Positions 47,939-60,968 of a DNA stretch of 64,000 bases are shown here, piece by piece (the first letter of the stretch is position 1; each line of letters starts with the position of its first letter). The stretch comes from Plantago major (Eukaryota; Streptophyta; Magnoliopsida; Lamiales; Plantaginaceae): positions 89,641,919 to 89,705,918 of the forward strand of contig CM048841.1 in assembly GCA_026545765.1 (NCBI GenBank). Reading direction: 5' to 3'. Under the pieces are notes generated by a model that saw nothing but the letters and a program-made list of their open reading frames with translations, did not search any database and had not been told where the DNA came from. The translations under genes were made by a program, and so were the position numbers.

Positions 47939-50900
47939 GTAGCATTTGGCTTTTATTTGAAAATATCAAAATACTGTTGGCATTTTATGCAAACTTGGAT
48001 GCAAAATTGGTCTATGGCACCAATTTTCCCTAAGAAGTATTTCGCCAAACTCGTCATGAATTATCGTACAATTTGTGGCCCAAGTTTTCTAAGTCATCTT
48101 TTTAGCCCAACTCAGGCCCTAATCTTTTTCATTCTTGTTTACGTACTCCACAAATCAAACCTAAAAATCCGAGAAAGGGAAGAGAGAGAGCAAGGGTTAA
48201 GAAGGTACGGGCATGTAATGAAAGCCAAGGGGTGAAAATTGTTACTTAAAAATTTTAGAAGGTACTAAATGTTATCTTTACTTTATTAAAAAAAAAAAAA
48301 GGGAATTGATTTACCTTAGATCATTATTAGGGTTTCTCTACACACGAACGATGAGATCCAGTATAGCAATATGTCAAAAATGAACAGTGAAATGAGATAT
48401 TATTGATCTTAGTCGTCACGGTAGTAGTGTTTAATTATTTTAATTCAAGTTTTTAATGTAATTTTACCTTTTTTTAAGTTTTAGGAATTTAAATTTTATT
48501 TTACCTTTTTTTATTCAAGGCAACGAGTTCAATAAATAGGTGGCAGTCAACATTGAGTGTGACTCGATGATTTGCTACATCATCAGTCAAGGTCAATTTT
48601 GTGTGTAATATCCTGTTTCAAACACAATTTTAGAATATTGGAACTACAATTGTCGGAATAGATAAATGTTATACTGCGTGAGCTAAATCTTTCAAATTTC
48701 AGGACCATTTATACTTTCACACAAGTAATAGTTGTCCCCACAATAAATAATGATATATGTAGGAGATAATTGATCTCACCTCATAATCCTAATTATGATT
48801 AAAAATACTCAAAACAAGAGTGGGTTGTGAACACAACAAATAGCAAAAACTTAGCTCAATAGCTTTTTAGGTCCAACACATGGCTTTATGAGACCCAAGA
48901 GATGATTGATATCAATAATTTTTATCAACGTATCATTTGAATCTGAAATAGATATGTAGGAAGCTTCAAACCGATTGATAACCTTGATATTAGCATGAAG
49001 ACTTCCATCGACCTTAACTAAAAAACTTTGATCTCATACTGTGGAATGAACTATCCGATAATAAGGGTAATATTTAGTTTATTCTCCTCCCTTCTAAGGC
49101 CTTAGGTCCAAATTGATCGAGCAAACCTTTGATAGTTAGAGGTTCTTGAGAAAAATGATTGATCTAGAAATGAATAAGCCACGTTGTAGTCATGAATTTG
49201 GTGGAGAATCAGATTCATCAAACCTGACCTTAGCTCGTGAAGAGTACATGCAGATGACACCCCTCTTTGCCAAGATCCAAAGTATGGGACGTCGCCATTC
49301 ATGTCTTCACATTATGCCAAAATTTGTGTGACCTCATGACCCATATGTTGCATAATATATACCCTCACCTCTAAAGAAAATAAGAATGTGGATAAACATA
49401 CTTTAATTGTACCACTAGTGCATGCATTGGGACCTCATTTGCACATTAATGTACACTCACCTTTTCGATAAGTATCATCTAGACAGATCTACGTGTTTCT
49501 TATATATATTCACGAGTTACCCACACCAGTACTTGCTAATGTTATACATGACTCACACATACGTATGGAACATTCCTGTTTATATGGTATATGTAATTTG
49601 TCATCTGATATGAAATTTCAAGTAAAACATTTGAAATTTATTTATACTTACCTAGCTAGATGAAAAAACTGTCATATCATATTGTGTATTCAATTTTTAA
49701 AAAAAGTATTCGATTAAAGCAAAAGAAAAGGAAAATTGGTGAAAGTATAAGGTGTACGTGTATATGTTAAAAAGACTTTACAAGCGAAAACAAGGGTACC
49801 ATTAAGTGCGTAATATTTGATTCGCTACGAGAAAATTCTGACACCCGTAGCAAACGTTAGCAATGATGGAATAGAATCTTGTTTTTGGAGAAGGGGAAAG
49901 GAAGCTCTACTGAGGTCCCAAATCCCAATTGGATAAATCCAACTTCCTTCTCCTACTCAGCAGATGCCTCTTCCAGGAGATACACACACTATATGAAGTC
50001 ACTTGGACCACTTGAGTAATGATAATCATGTAACAAATTTGCCATGGTAGTAGAGATATTGTAAATCACAAAACTAAAGAGTCTACTTGATGAATTTGGA
50101 ATATAACTACAGAAAGTCAAGATTAATTTGTTGTAATAATCCAAAGTGCTCTACAGATAGCCTAGCACACGAAACTTAATTATCATGAAAGATCAAAGCA
50201 CATATATAAATCAGGCTCAGTTTTTGTTAGAGAATGAGCGTCAATGCATCATGATTGCAAGCAATATAATGTTTACTCCAAAACCATATGCTAGATACAA
50301 GAATTCCAACCAACATCAATTGGTCTTTATAATACTATACTACAATATTTTTAAAGGATAGATTAAATGGAAAACACATGTTAAAATTTAATGAAATTTA
50401 ATCATATCTTTTTCATACAATATTACAATTACAATTACAATTCAATATCGAAAAATCTTATGCAATAAATTCTTACATACCAAATAAATTACGACGGTCC
50501 TTCCACTCAGCACCGTCGGATCACTAAGGCCGACTTTTATCCTTGCTCGACGGATGGGTCTTGCAGCCAATCTCCCTTATGCCTTTGCACTCGAGGGCCA
50601 ATCTCCGCCCGGCTCGAGGAAACCAATTCCACTGACCTGCCAGAAGTGGCTTAACCGACTCTCGGCATAGCTTTTGCCATATTTTATCATCTCATAAATA
50701 TAAATCATATGGATACATCCATTTCAAATCAAACAGATTCCTTATTTGGACACCGAATCCTTTAGCAAGTTTGTAGACTCACCAACTCAACTACAAACAT
50801 TTCAAGTTTAAGAAAGATTTGAATCGATCTGAGTTTAAACAATTATACTTGATTGAATATTTATATATTTAAAAACTTTTCACCATTATAGTTTAAGTAA

Positions 50901-52091
50901 TGACTCAACTATAAATCGACCGTGACCCGACCCAAACTCATGGTTACCAAGCTGTCTTCCAGGTGATTTGTTGATCCTACTGTACCAACACATATATATT
51001 ATTTCCTGCGCATTTTGTCCTCGTCACGTAGTAACTGGAAACTTTCCAATGGGTCACCCATAAGATCACATCAAAGCAAACAGGGAAGTTTTTATGGAAA
51101 GAATTCCGAAAAGAAAGGTTCACTTTGTTGATATATATGTGTTACGTTCGCACCCTTCAAACTCTATTTGGGACGTTGCAGTTCGTGTGATCTATTCGGG
51201 TGAAATACAGTGCAAAACTATTTATGGGACTTGGTAAATAGAAAGTAGGAAATGACCTAAAATGTGCCCTCTAACACATTCTTTCCGTATGAGAAATGCA
51301 TGACCTAAATTTTGACGAGTACACGACAATGTATAAAATACTGGGTAGTAGGCGCTAAGGGAATTTAAAAAGTGAAGCAAGCATACTTTATTGAGAAGCC
51401 GTACAAAGGCTAGAAGGGACACGTAAATTTGTCTACCGTATGCAGTTATGCACATATTCGTCATCGTCTTCGAATACTTGCATTACATCTATAATCTCAA
51501 TCGTGCGATGCCTCGCCGCAGCAATCAATCACTCTCATACTACAAGTAGCAACACCAATATTCTGTCTACATACTGTACATTTCCGTCCCAACATGTTCT
51601 CAACACTTAATTTTGAATCAGTTTTCTATGTGAATTTCGCCCCAATAGGTTCTTAACATTTGATTTCTAATCATTTTCTATACGAATTTATAAATTATAT
51701 AGTTGTTGGGTCGATTAATATAAAGAGAGAGTAAAATTTTGAAAATATCTTTCATTTTGAAAAGTGTTATATCGTTTTAGCTGATTATTAATTACTCATA
51801 AACGATAATAGTAAATAATTTAATAAAATCATATAATGAAAATTTAATTACTAAATTTTCATTATATAATTTTAATAATTTATTTATTAATATCGTTAAG
51901 AAAGAATTAACAAACGCGGTATAATCAATGCAGAATAGTAAAATATAACACTTTTTCTGAAATGGAGGGAGTATAAACATAAATAACCTAATAGGACAAA
52001 CGAAGATGGAATACGTTACGGAAAAGAGTATAATATCCACACATGCATGTTATCTTTCTCCAAATCAAATAATTCCCCATGATCTTTCTCC
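47939..52091. other. Long gene-poor interval
   Basis: About 4.1 kb of AT-rich DNA with no credible gene. A GC-richer patch at 50,490-50,670 (CACCGTCGGATCACTAAGGC, GGCTCGAGGAAACC) is compositionally foreign and probably a repeat fragment. A MITE-like stretch lies at 51,746-51,971. Confidence 0.5.
51746..51971. mobile_element. Stowaway-like MITE, degenerate left end
   Basis: Right end AACACTTTTTCTGAAATGGAGGGAG followed by TA mirrors the left GAAAAGTGTTATAT; the left CTCCCTCC part has decayed. The interior contains a palindrome, ATAATGAAAATTTAATTA with TAAATTTTCATTAT. Confidence 0.5.
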
Positions 52092-52099
52092 TATATATA
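52092..52099 (+). promoter_or_regulatory. TATA box of the sixth glutaredoxin
   Basis: TATATATA in CCTATATATACCCTC, 119 bp above the ATG, a spacing like that in the array genes. Confidence 0.7.
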
Positions 52100-52217
52100 C
52101 CCTCTATCCACTTCCTATTTTCCTCACACCAAACTCAAATACCTACTTGAGCAAGCAATTCATATACATTTTTCTTCCTTTTCCTCAACGCATTTCTATT
52201 TCAATTCCGATCAAAAA

Positions 52218-52526
52218 ATGGAGAAAGTGAGCAGAATGGTGTCGGAGAAGCCAGTGGTGATCTTCAGCAAGACAACCTGCGGCATAAGCCACACGGTATG
52301 TTCCCTTCTATCCGAATTTGGAGTCAATGCGACAGTGTACGAGCTGGACGAGATGAGCAGAGGGCGTGAAATCGAGCAGGCACTTTCGAGACTAGGGTCG
52401 AACCCGACAGTTCCGGCAGTGTTTATTGGAGGGGAGTTTGTGGGAGGATCAACAGAAGTGATGAGCCTACACCTCAATAGGACCCTAAAGCCCATGCTCA
52501 AACGTGCTGGTGCCTTATGGGTCTAA
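52218..52526 (+). CDS. CC-type-like glutaredoxin with CGIS active site
   Basis: 102 residues, one exon, ATG in AAAAAATGGAG. Layout as in class III glutaredoxins: catalytic Cys at 21, TVP loop, GG at 71-72, [19 protein letters not shown] segment, terminal ALWV. The active site is Cys21-Gly-Ile-Ser24 (codons TGC GGC ATA AGC), so the second Cys that names the CC type is replaced by Gly. The rest ([17 protein letters not shown]) resembles the monothiol CCMS branch such as Arabidopsis GRXS1/S2/S6, not the five-gene array. Family knowledge suggests a nuclear TGA-partner role. Whether CGIS alters glutathione or Fe-S handling, as CGFS does in class II, is open. 30 kb from the array and on the opposite strand, so probably an older paralogue. 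Confidence 0.9.
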   Translation: MEKVSRMVSEKPVVIFSKTTCGISHTVCSLLSEFGVNATVYELDEMSRGREIEQALSRLGSNPTVPAVFIGGEFVGGSTEVMSLHLNRTLKPMLKRAGALWV

Positions 52527-53064
52527 ACAAATAATTCAACACATGTCTGTCCTAAGTCCGACATGACATGAAATAAATATATCCCCGCGCTACTTTTATT
52601 GCATGACATAAAAGTCCGATTGGTAGTTTTAGAAGTGAAAGAGTGACGTATGTTTGAGTACGTTAATTTCAATTAAGGCTTGTAACGTTATTTGTGTGTT
52701 ACGATTTTCCTACTGTAGCACCAAATAATGTCAAACTTTAATTACCGTTTTTCATAATAAAATACATGTTATAGTTCTTCGGTGTTTAAATCTTGTAATG
52801 AATTGATTAGATCGAAAATAATATTTATTAGTAAGATTATATTAAGAAGGTTCTGGAAATGTGCCTTCATAATAAAATTTTATTAAATATTTTTCTGGCA
52901 GGAATTAAAAATGAAGTATGGTCATCCTCGATATCAAAATTGATCAAAAATCAAATGGTAAATTTGGTCTAGAGAGGAAGTAAATTAGTAAAATTTAAAA
53001 ACATGGTTAATGTCTGCAAAATGCAATTGTAGTGCAAATTCCGTATTAGTGCTACATGTATATA
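52527..53064. other. 3' flank of the sixth glutaredoxin
   Basis: AT-rich, no gene. The 3' UTR presumably ends within the first 250 bp; AATAAA-like words occur at about 52,571 and 52,758. Confidence 0.45.
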
Positions 53065-53250
53065 CTCCTCCTCCGTCCCGGGATCAACTTCTCACCTTTC
53101 ATTTAGGACGTTCCGAATTCAACCGAATTGAAAATTAAATCTCACTCATACTTTATTTACACCCTTTCCATATTTTATTTACTATCTCCTCTACTTTATC
53201 AACTTTCTCTTAAATTTTGGCGTGGAAAGTTCAACCTGAGAAGGAGGGAG
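53065..53250. mobile_element. Stowaway-like MITE
   Basis: Left end CTCCTCCTCCGTCCCGGGAT with ..AACTTCTCA, right end TTCAACCTGAGAAGGAGGGAG, both flanked by TA. The terminal repeats are imperfect, the CTCCCTCCGTCCC type that is very common in plants. Confidence 0.7.
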
Positions 53251-54824
53251 TATAATTTAGAAAGAAGCATAGAATATTCTTTAAAATGTCAAGAGATATA
53301 TAAAACTATTATAATCGATTAACCTAATGTAAGTAAATATACAAGCTCTTTATTGTAATTCACTTATTCACAATAAATGGAGCCAAAGTTAAAGGGATAA
53401 GTCCAAAACTTATGACTGTTTGAGGGTAAAATAGAGCTCTTACTGTGACATCGTTAATTTCGTGAAAAGAAATTGGACGGAGTAGCTCAATTGAATTGGA
53501 ATTTATTATATCTTGTTGTATACTTAAATTGTACATGATCATTCGAGTGTAATTAATTCACACCGCCTACTTTAGCGTAGCTAAAACAAAGATACCCGGT
53601 TCATAAAGAAAATTAATGAGTGAATGGGTTAAGGTTGCTTCGATATTGTCGAGACTTTTTCAAGTAAGCAATATAAAATTCATCATGGTGAATTGGTGAT
53701 ATCTGAGTTCGTTTCCAGGGAAGGCATTTGACAAGGAACATGTGTGTTTGATGACGATGCTAAAGCAAAGTACACACAGCCAAAAGAACTAATTAAGTTC
53801 ACACAAATACCCCTAGGATAACTTCAATGTCATATAAAACTCAAAGTTAAATTTATAGCAGTATCCCATCTTTCAACTTTATTCTTTATCTATTCTACTT
53901 TATTCACCATCTCGGCTTTCCACCTTTTCTTTTTTATCTATTCCAATATTGTATTTCGATCGATCCATGTTGAAACAATCGATCAATTGCGATCAATCGA
54001 ATGAGAATCAATGAATACCAAACTATGAACAATCAGAACATAAATGAAATCAACACAAGAATTAACGTGCTTCGGAAGATAATCCTTCCTACGTGCACGG
54101 AGAACAACAAGAATCGATTCACTATATATTACCAGAAAGATTACAAGAATCGAAACCCTCAACCTTGCAACAATGGCGGTTGATCGGTTTCTACAATTCT
54201 CTCTCTCACAAGTGTTTCTCTCTCTATAACTGTCAAATTGAAAGATGATAAGATGATCTCAAGGTTAATTACAGAGATTGAAGCTTATATACACGAATTA
54301 CTCAACAAAAGAAACGAATTCGAATATAACGGAATAGCTGCTCTGTTTCTGCTCAAGCTAACCGAAATGCCCTCCGTCTGCGTTTTAATCTCAGCCGTAC
54401 GATTGATCACATCAACGGCTGCTGAGTGATCTGGTAATAAACACTCTCTTCACGAACTCAACCAAAAACGAACTAATCTCTTTACAATCCATATCTTAAA
54501 TGAAAAAATGTTTTCATATTTTACTAACTATCTTTACTACTCCCTCCATCCCGGAGAACTTCAAACATTAGAGTTGACGTGTAATTTTAGGTGAAAAATT
54601 AAAGTAATGATAATATATATAAAAGATGGGGAAAAATGTACTTTTAGTGGCAAAATGTGTAATTTGTGTGTAAGGTTGAGATTATTTATTATTTACTAGG
54701 TGTGGGGTAGCTTACTTTTTAGGTGATGTATGAAGTTATGTGGTTCGGATTTTACAATCCTACATCCACGAAGGAACAATCAAGGATTTCATTATCACCA
54801 ATCGAGAACAATTACAATCGTACA
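53251..54824. other. Intergenic DNA with LTR-like and MITE fragments
   Basis: At 54,000-54,200 words such as ATTAACGTGCTTCGG and CCTACGTGCACGGAG, and again TACATCCACGAAGGA at 54,762, resemble LTR segments of plant copia elements, but no ends are clear. At about 54,541 CTCCCTCCATCCCGGAGAAC is one end of a Stowaway-like MITE without a clear partner. No gene. Confidence 0.4.
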
Positions 54825-56221
54825 TGATGTGACAATGAAATGTGCGATATAGAATGCTTTTAGACCCTCATTTTTTGCCTTAAAAGTAATATTTGTATCA
54901 TTTTATGGTCAATTACCAACTTTGCGTGTTTTCTGTAGGTCATGATCATGTTTTTGAGGAATTGCACGATTTCAGGCACGAAAATGGCATAATCGTGCGA
55001 AATCGAGAAAGTTAAGCGAATACGCCGGATTGACCGTTGCACAGAGTTTGAGGAGTCAAAACATGTCATGCGACTAACCAATGCGAAGATAATTGAAGAT
55101 GCAACAACATTGTAGCTTTTCAAAGAAACGAAGTTATGAAGCCCGAAATCGAAGAACGAAGAAAACATATTCAAATCTGTAGCAATCGCACTTGGCGATC
55201 CACAGGGGACCGCAGAAGGGTCCACTGCGGTCAACTTGCGACCCCAGTCAAGGCTCTGTGTCTCTTTGGGCTGTTTAATCTGGCCTATCAGGCTAGAGCC
55301 CGCCTTCCTAAACCTTCCTTATAGAACAATGGCGGTTGGAGCACGGATTTTTCAGTATAAATAAGACCTCAGGGGTCTCATAATTCTACATCGCTCACAC
55401 AACAAGCTCTCGAAAGAGAGGACCAGTCCTCAGGGAAGTGAAACCCCAAAACCGCTGGCCGTCAGGCACCCAAAAGGAGGAAACCCCAGAAGCAGCACGA
55501 AGACATCAGAGACTAAGCTTCTTCTTCTTCTTCTTCTTTTCTTGCTTATTTCGATTTCTGTCTTAGATATGCCTAGCTAACTTTATTTTGTAAAGGCGAA
55601 CCGCCGTAACTCTACTTTTACTACTTCTTTATATACCGTGATATATTAATGAATTAGTTTTAAAACGTAATTTCGTATTTTGTTCTTTATTCGTCCGACT
55701 CTCTACGTGGGAAATCCTTACTAACTGCGACTTGGTAACGGACTTTATATTATCTTATAAGGTTTGTCTGAAAACGTGACGAGATAGTGTGTTGAATGAC
55801 ACAACACATTATTGGTATAAGTGAAGGTGTCTGGATTAACTACGACTTAATCCTTTTTGCATGTTTCTTTGCTGCATGTAGACGGCTAATACGTTGTTTG
55901 ATTCTAAGTAGTTGGGAGTAGCATAGCAGAGGGAGGTTGGGGATCCTTTACACCTTTCCCATTATCGATTTACAACAAAGCAATTAGGGTTTACTGCGAT
56001 TTAATTAATCTGTCTGCGATCAATCTGTTTACTTTTCTGCATACAAATTACAAACGTTATTTGCTTGTTCCTATGCTAAGTGTTTGTGGAGAACGACATC
56101 CCCAGTCAACTTTCCGCTATAAACTATGGATTTGAGGATTTTCGACTTATTAATTTAATCTTGATTGTATTTAGGGATTACAGGTTCTACAACGAAAAAT
56201 AAAATCTCCGAGTGCGCATCA
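54825..56221 (+). repeat. Athila-like LTR 1 (1,397 bp)
   Basis: Starts TGATGTGACAATGAAATGTG and ends GAGTGCGCATCA. It contains recurring CGGTC/GACCGC words (GGGACCGCAGAAGG, CCACTGCGGTC) and a (CTT)n tract at 55,518-55,537. Confidence 0.85.
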
Positions 56222-56226
56222 AAATT

Positions 56227-56243
56227 TGGCGCCGCTGCCGGGG
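56227..56243 (+). other. Primer-binding site, Athila-like copy 1
   Basis: TGGCGCCGCTGCCGGGG five bases after the LTR end, the tRNA-Asp type site used by Athila and related elements. Confidence 0.85.
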
Positions 56244-56530
56244 GACACTTGACCGCTCAAGCAAGTTTCGATCATCCGAGATAAGTTGAAATCTTTCTTT
56301 CGCTTTTTAATTTACGCACTGCCTTTTAATTCATATAGCATAAACCCAAAAAAATCATAAAACCTGTGGGATTCTATCTCCACAACAAAAAATCCAAAGA
56401 TATTTTCTTTTCCGTATTAGTTTGTTTTCTTATTAAAAAAAAAATCCAAAAACACATAATTTTAGATTTCTGTTTATTATTCTTTTAGTATTTTCTATCC
56501 ATATCTGCAAAGGTTTGTCTGTTAATCTTT

Positions 56531-58080
56531 ATGCAAGGTAGGAGAAGTGCGGGAACACCAGTAGTACCGTTTAAAGATGACATAGATAAGCTCGAAAGGC
56601 AGAAATTACCTACTACCATCATGGAGTCATCCAGCAACATGAGTGGAGAATGAAACAACAATGATAATCCATCTGGGAATGTTGCAGCTTCTTAACTTGA
56701 GCAACTGCTTAAGATTCGACTTGCGATTCAAGCTGAGAGAGAAGAACTGGAACAGGAAAGGCTAAGGATAGCCGAGGAAAGATTAAGGTTAGATGAGAAC
56801 CGAAGAAGGGAAAACTACGCAAGGGTGAAACTGATAGACGAAGATGATAGACCTATGCGCGACTATGTTATGCCAAGGCTTACACCGCATGCCTCAAGCA
56901 TCTATCTGGAGAGGATTGCAAGAGAATATGATCTGAAAGGAACTCATTTGAACCAACTACCACACTTCTACGGGAACCCAACTGAGGACCCGATGCACTT
57001 TATGAGGAAATTCTACGTAATAGTTGGAGGTATACCATTGAATGGGCTCACGGAATGTCAACTTAGAAGAAGGGTTTTCCCTAGCTGCCTTAAGGACAAG
57101 GTAAAGAACTGGCTTATCTCACTACAGCCGGGCAACTTGACTACATGGGACGAGGTTTTCAACAAGTTTACGCTCAGATACTTCCCATTGAAGAAGACAT
57201 TCGACCTGAAGAGCCAGATCCAAAACTTCAATCAGTTTGACGGAGAAACCTTTCACGAAGCGTGGTAAATATATAAGGCTTTACTTGATAGATTCCCAAT
57301 GCACTCTTATGCGTTGTTTGACAAGGTCAACAACTTTTACAAGGGAATTGACTCTATCAGTCAAGCACCTATCGATGGAGCATGCCAAGGAAATCTGCTT
57401 AACGCACCCCAAGAAGGATTTGAGAAGTGTGCAAGAACCTTAGTGAGAACTCTATGCAGAAAGGACGAGGAAGAAGGGTGGTTACTAAGGAAGTCAGAGC
57501 CATCGAGGAAACTCCTTGGAAACAGATCAACATGAGCATTGAAGCCATAGAGATAAGGATGGGAATGAAGGATGATGTGAATGAAGAACCGGAGGAACCA
57601 CCACAACTGGAAGAGGCACACTACGTGCAAGAATCGAGGAAATGGAGACCGAGAAACCAACCGGTAAACAACTTTATCCCCCAACACCCTCTCTTATCAT
57701 ACCGTACTGGACCTAGCTTAAACCCACCCGAATTACCACCTAGACCACCCACTATGGCACCTGTTCCCACACCACCATCGAAGCCGTCACAAAACCTGCT
57801 CAAACCATCCTCCATGGAAGAAAAGATAGATACTATAATGAAGGAGATGGGATATATCGGGAAATTTGTGAAGCACCAGGGTGAATTTACCGCAAGGACC
57901 AATTCATTTATCACCAAGGCTGAGGATAACTTCAGGAGAACCGACAACACCTTGAGAGGAATGGAACTGAAGATCGTTCAAATCGCAAAGGAAGTAGGGG
58001 AACTACAACATAACACAAATAAGCTGCCGGATCACACCGAGAAAACTATGATGATTGTTGAAGCTGCCAAGGTAACATGA
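56531..58080 (+). pseudogene. Athila-like gag, copy 1, broken
   Basis: ATG at 56,531 (MQGRRSAGTPVV) stops after about 40 codons at a TGA. The conserved gag segment is open at 56,825-57,268 (LPHFYGNPTEDPMHFM, RRRVFPSCLKDKVKNW). It shifts frame near 57,260-57,430 and continues as a Pro-rich C-terminal part to 58,080 (PPELPPRPPTMAP, MEEKIDTIMKEMGYIGKF). Confidence 0.8.
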
Positions 58081-58199
58081 ATCGGGAGAGGAAACCGTAC
58101 TGAATTTGAACGAAGGAACCCCGAAGGGACGCAAGGTAATTGCCTCAAACCTTCTCCTACAGCATTCGGGTGTGAAATAGACCCTCCCATCGAAGAAGA

Positions 58200-59035
58200 A
58201 AGGGCCAAACCAGTCTTACCAAAGAAACCCGACCCTGGAGCTTTCAACATAAATGTTGTCATCAAGGGAAAAACATCCACATAAACCATGGATCTAGGAG
58301 CCAGCATTAATATGATTCCACTCGCCGTCTACAAGAAACTCAACTTAGCAGGAATGGTGGAAGCGAGAACCGGCATACTGGTCGCCGATGGCTCTACTAC
58401 AACTGCCTGTGGCAAGATACATCATGTGATTACTCAGCTAGAGGGGCTCGATATTCTTGTGGATTATCTGATCGTGGACTGCGAAGACCCGAACAATGAT
58501 ACCATGCTTCTGGGAAGACCGTTTATGGCCACCACCAACACCATCATCAACGTGGCAAGAAGGGTGATTTCGATGAATATATCGAATCACCGGATAGTGA
58601 TGGGGATTCCGAGTGAGACTTTGGAGGAAGCAAAGGCAGTAAGGATCAATTTCGACACAGGAGACTGGTGGATAGACACTGAAGAAGAATTGGGTCCTTT
58701 TGAAGATTTGCTAGCACCGATGAATCTGTTCAAGACATACTGGGAGACGGGAGAAGAATCGAATGAAAAATACTCTTCCATCGATTCCCAACGAGTACTT
58801 TGGGTCGGAGGACGATAATTGGAAATGCGGATCTGCCGAGAGTAATGGTGAATGGAATAGTCCAAAGGAAACCAACGACTACTTAGAGTTCACCTTTCAT
58901 GTCAACGAGGATCCGGAGCTAGATGAGATCGAGGAAGAAGAAATGAAACGTTGGATTGAAGATTCGAGCTATGCAACAAAGGAATGGATGGACAAGTGTT
59001 TCAACGGGATCGAGGGTCTAACCCTCGACAAATAA
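58200..59035 (+). pseudogene. Athila-like aspartic protease and tail, copy 1
   Basis: The frame from 58,288 has DLGASINMIPLAVYKKL and LLGRPFMATTNTIINV, the Asp protease core of Athila-type pol (usually DLG(A/S)S..). A frame change near 58,770-58,810 leads to an acidic tail (PELDEIEEEEMKRWIED) ending at 59,035. The rest of pol is deleted. Confidence 0.75.
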
Positions 59036-59329
59036 GCCATCATAAAAACAGGGGTCGAGCTATAAGACCTAAAACAAGCGCTTCTTGGGGAGCAGTGCAA
59101 GGTCACGTTTAATTTACGCACTTGCATTCACGTTTAATTTCGTTTTTTGTTTTTCTCGTTTTCTGCACTAAAAATCTTTTCGAAAAACTTTTTCATTTTC
59201 TTCATTTATTAGTTTAGAATCTTATTTGAATTTCGAAAAACCAAAAAGATCGAAAAATCAAAAAAATGCAAAAATAACCGCACGAGGAGAAAAGGCTTGG
59301 CAGAATCCTTACTGCGGTCAACTGGCGAC
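59036..59329 (+). other. 3' non-coding end of Athila-like internal region 1
   Basis: Carries GTCGAGCTATAAGACCT..AAACAAGCGCTTCTTGGGG, a block found after the coding part of Athila-type elements, then a U/A-rich stretch and ACTGCGGTCAACTGGCGAC immediately before the second LTR. Confidence 0.65.
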
Positions 59330-60664
59330 TGATGTGACAATGAAATGTGCGATATAGCATAATTTTAGACCCTCATTTTTTTCCCTAGATGAAATATTTG
59401 AATCATTTTATGGACAATTACCAACTTTTTGTATTTTATGTAGGTCATGATTGCGTTTTTGAAGATTTGCACGATTTCAGGCACCAAAACGGCATAATTG
59501 TGCCAAATCGAGACAAGGAAGCAAATACGCCGGATTGACTGTTGCACGGAGTTAGATGAGTCAAAACATGTCATGCGACCAACCGATGCGAAGATAATTG
59601 AAGATGGAACAACTTTGTAGAAGACCACTTTTCGAGGAAACGAAGTTACGAAGCACGAAATTGAAGAACGAAGAAAACAGATTCGAATGCAGCAACCGAA
59701 GATGGCGGCCACAAGGGGACCGCATTCGAGGTCACTGCGGTCCACAGGCGACCACAGTGAACCTGTTGGTTTCTCCTGGGCTGCTCTGTTGGCCTGTCAG
59801 GCTGAGGCCCACCTTCCTAAACCTTCCTTATTGAAGAATGGTGGTTTGGAGGTCGAAATTTCACCTATAAATAAGACCTCAGGGGTCTCAGAATTCACAC
59901 AGCTCACAAAGCAGCTTTCCTTAAGAGAGAACCAGTCCTCGGGGAAGTGAAACCCCAACCCGCTGGCCGTCAGGCACCCAGAAGGAGGAAACCCTATAAG
60001 CAGCAGCACGAAGACATCAAGAACATCAGAGACTATGCTTCTTCTTCCTTTCTTCTTAGATTTCGATTACTGTTCTTTGTTACTATGAGTAGCTAATTTT
60101 CTTTTGTAAAGGCGAACCGCCATAACTCTGTTGTTGCTACTTCTTTACATACCGGGATATGTTAATGGAATAGTTATTTCACATAAATCGTGGTTATACA
60201 ACTCTATACATCCTTCGTGGTGTGATGTTCTGCTGAATGGCACAGTAGTTTCATTGAACTGAGTAGGGGTACTCGTGCTGATTGCGCCTTGAGCACCATA
60301 GTATTATGCTCTGCTGTCGTTAGAGGTAACTGCGTAGGATTTTAACTAGGAAGTTGGGAGTAGCATAACAGAGGGAGGTTGGGGAACCTTTACACATGTC
60401 CACTATTGATTTACAACAAAAGTAATTTAGGGTTTACTGCGAACTGATTATTCTGTCTGAGATTAAAACTGTTTACTTTTCTGCATCCAATTTCAAACGT
60501 TATTTGCTTGTTCCTATGCTAAGTGTCCGTGGAGAACGACATCCCGAGTCAACTTTCCGCTATAAACTGTGGATTTGAAGACTTCCGACTTATAAATTTA
60601 ATCTTGATTGTATTTGGAGATTACAGGCTCTACAACGGAAAACGAAATCTCTGAGTGCACATCA
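59330..60664 (+). repeat. Athila-like LTR 2 (1,335 bp)
   Basis: Starts TGATGTGACAATGAAATGTG and ends GAGTGCACATCA. Clearly homologous to LTR 1 along its length, but with many substitutions and small indels, so the two were not made in one recent insertion. It serves as 3' border of internal 1 and 5' border of internal 2. Confidence 0.85.
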
Positions 60665-60669
60665 AAATT

Positions 60670-60686
60670 TGGCGCTGCTGCCGGGG
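60670..60686 (+). other. Primer-binding site, Athila-like copy 2
   Basis: TGGCGCTGCTGCCGGGG, one base different from the site of copy 1 (C to T in GCGCC). Confidence 0.8.
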
Positions 60687-60968
60687 ATACTTGACCGCTC
60701 AAGCAAGTTTCGATCGACCGAGATAAGTTGAAATATTTCTTTCGCTTTTTAATTTACGCACTATATTTTTAATACGTATAGCATAAACCCAAAAAAATCA
60801 TAAAATCTGTGAGAATCTATCTCCACAGCAAAAAATCCAAAAATATTTTCTTTCCCGTATTAGTTTATTTTCTTATAAAAAACCCAAAAACAAGTAAATT
60901 TAAGTTAATGTTTATTATCTTTCTAGCAATTTTTATTCGTATCTGCAATGGTTTGTCTGTTAGTCTTT

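Noticed and set aside
47816-48235. 139-codon open frame as a protein gene
   Set aside because: It starts inside the GATCAGACAT minisatellite, and its Thr/Gln/Tyr-rich start is just the translated repeat.
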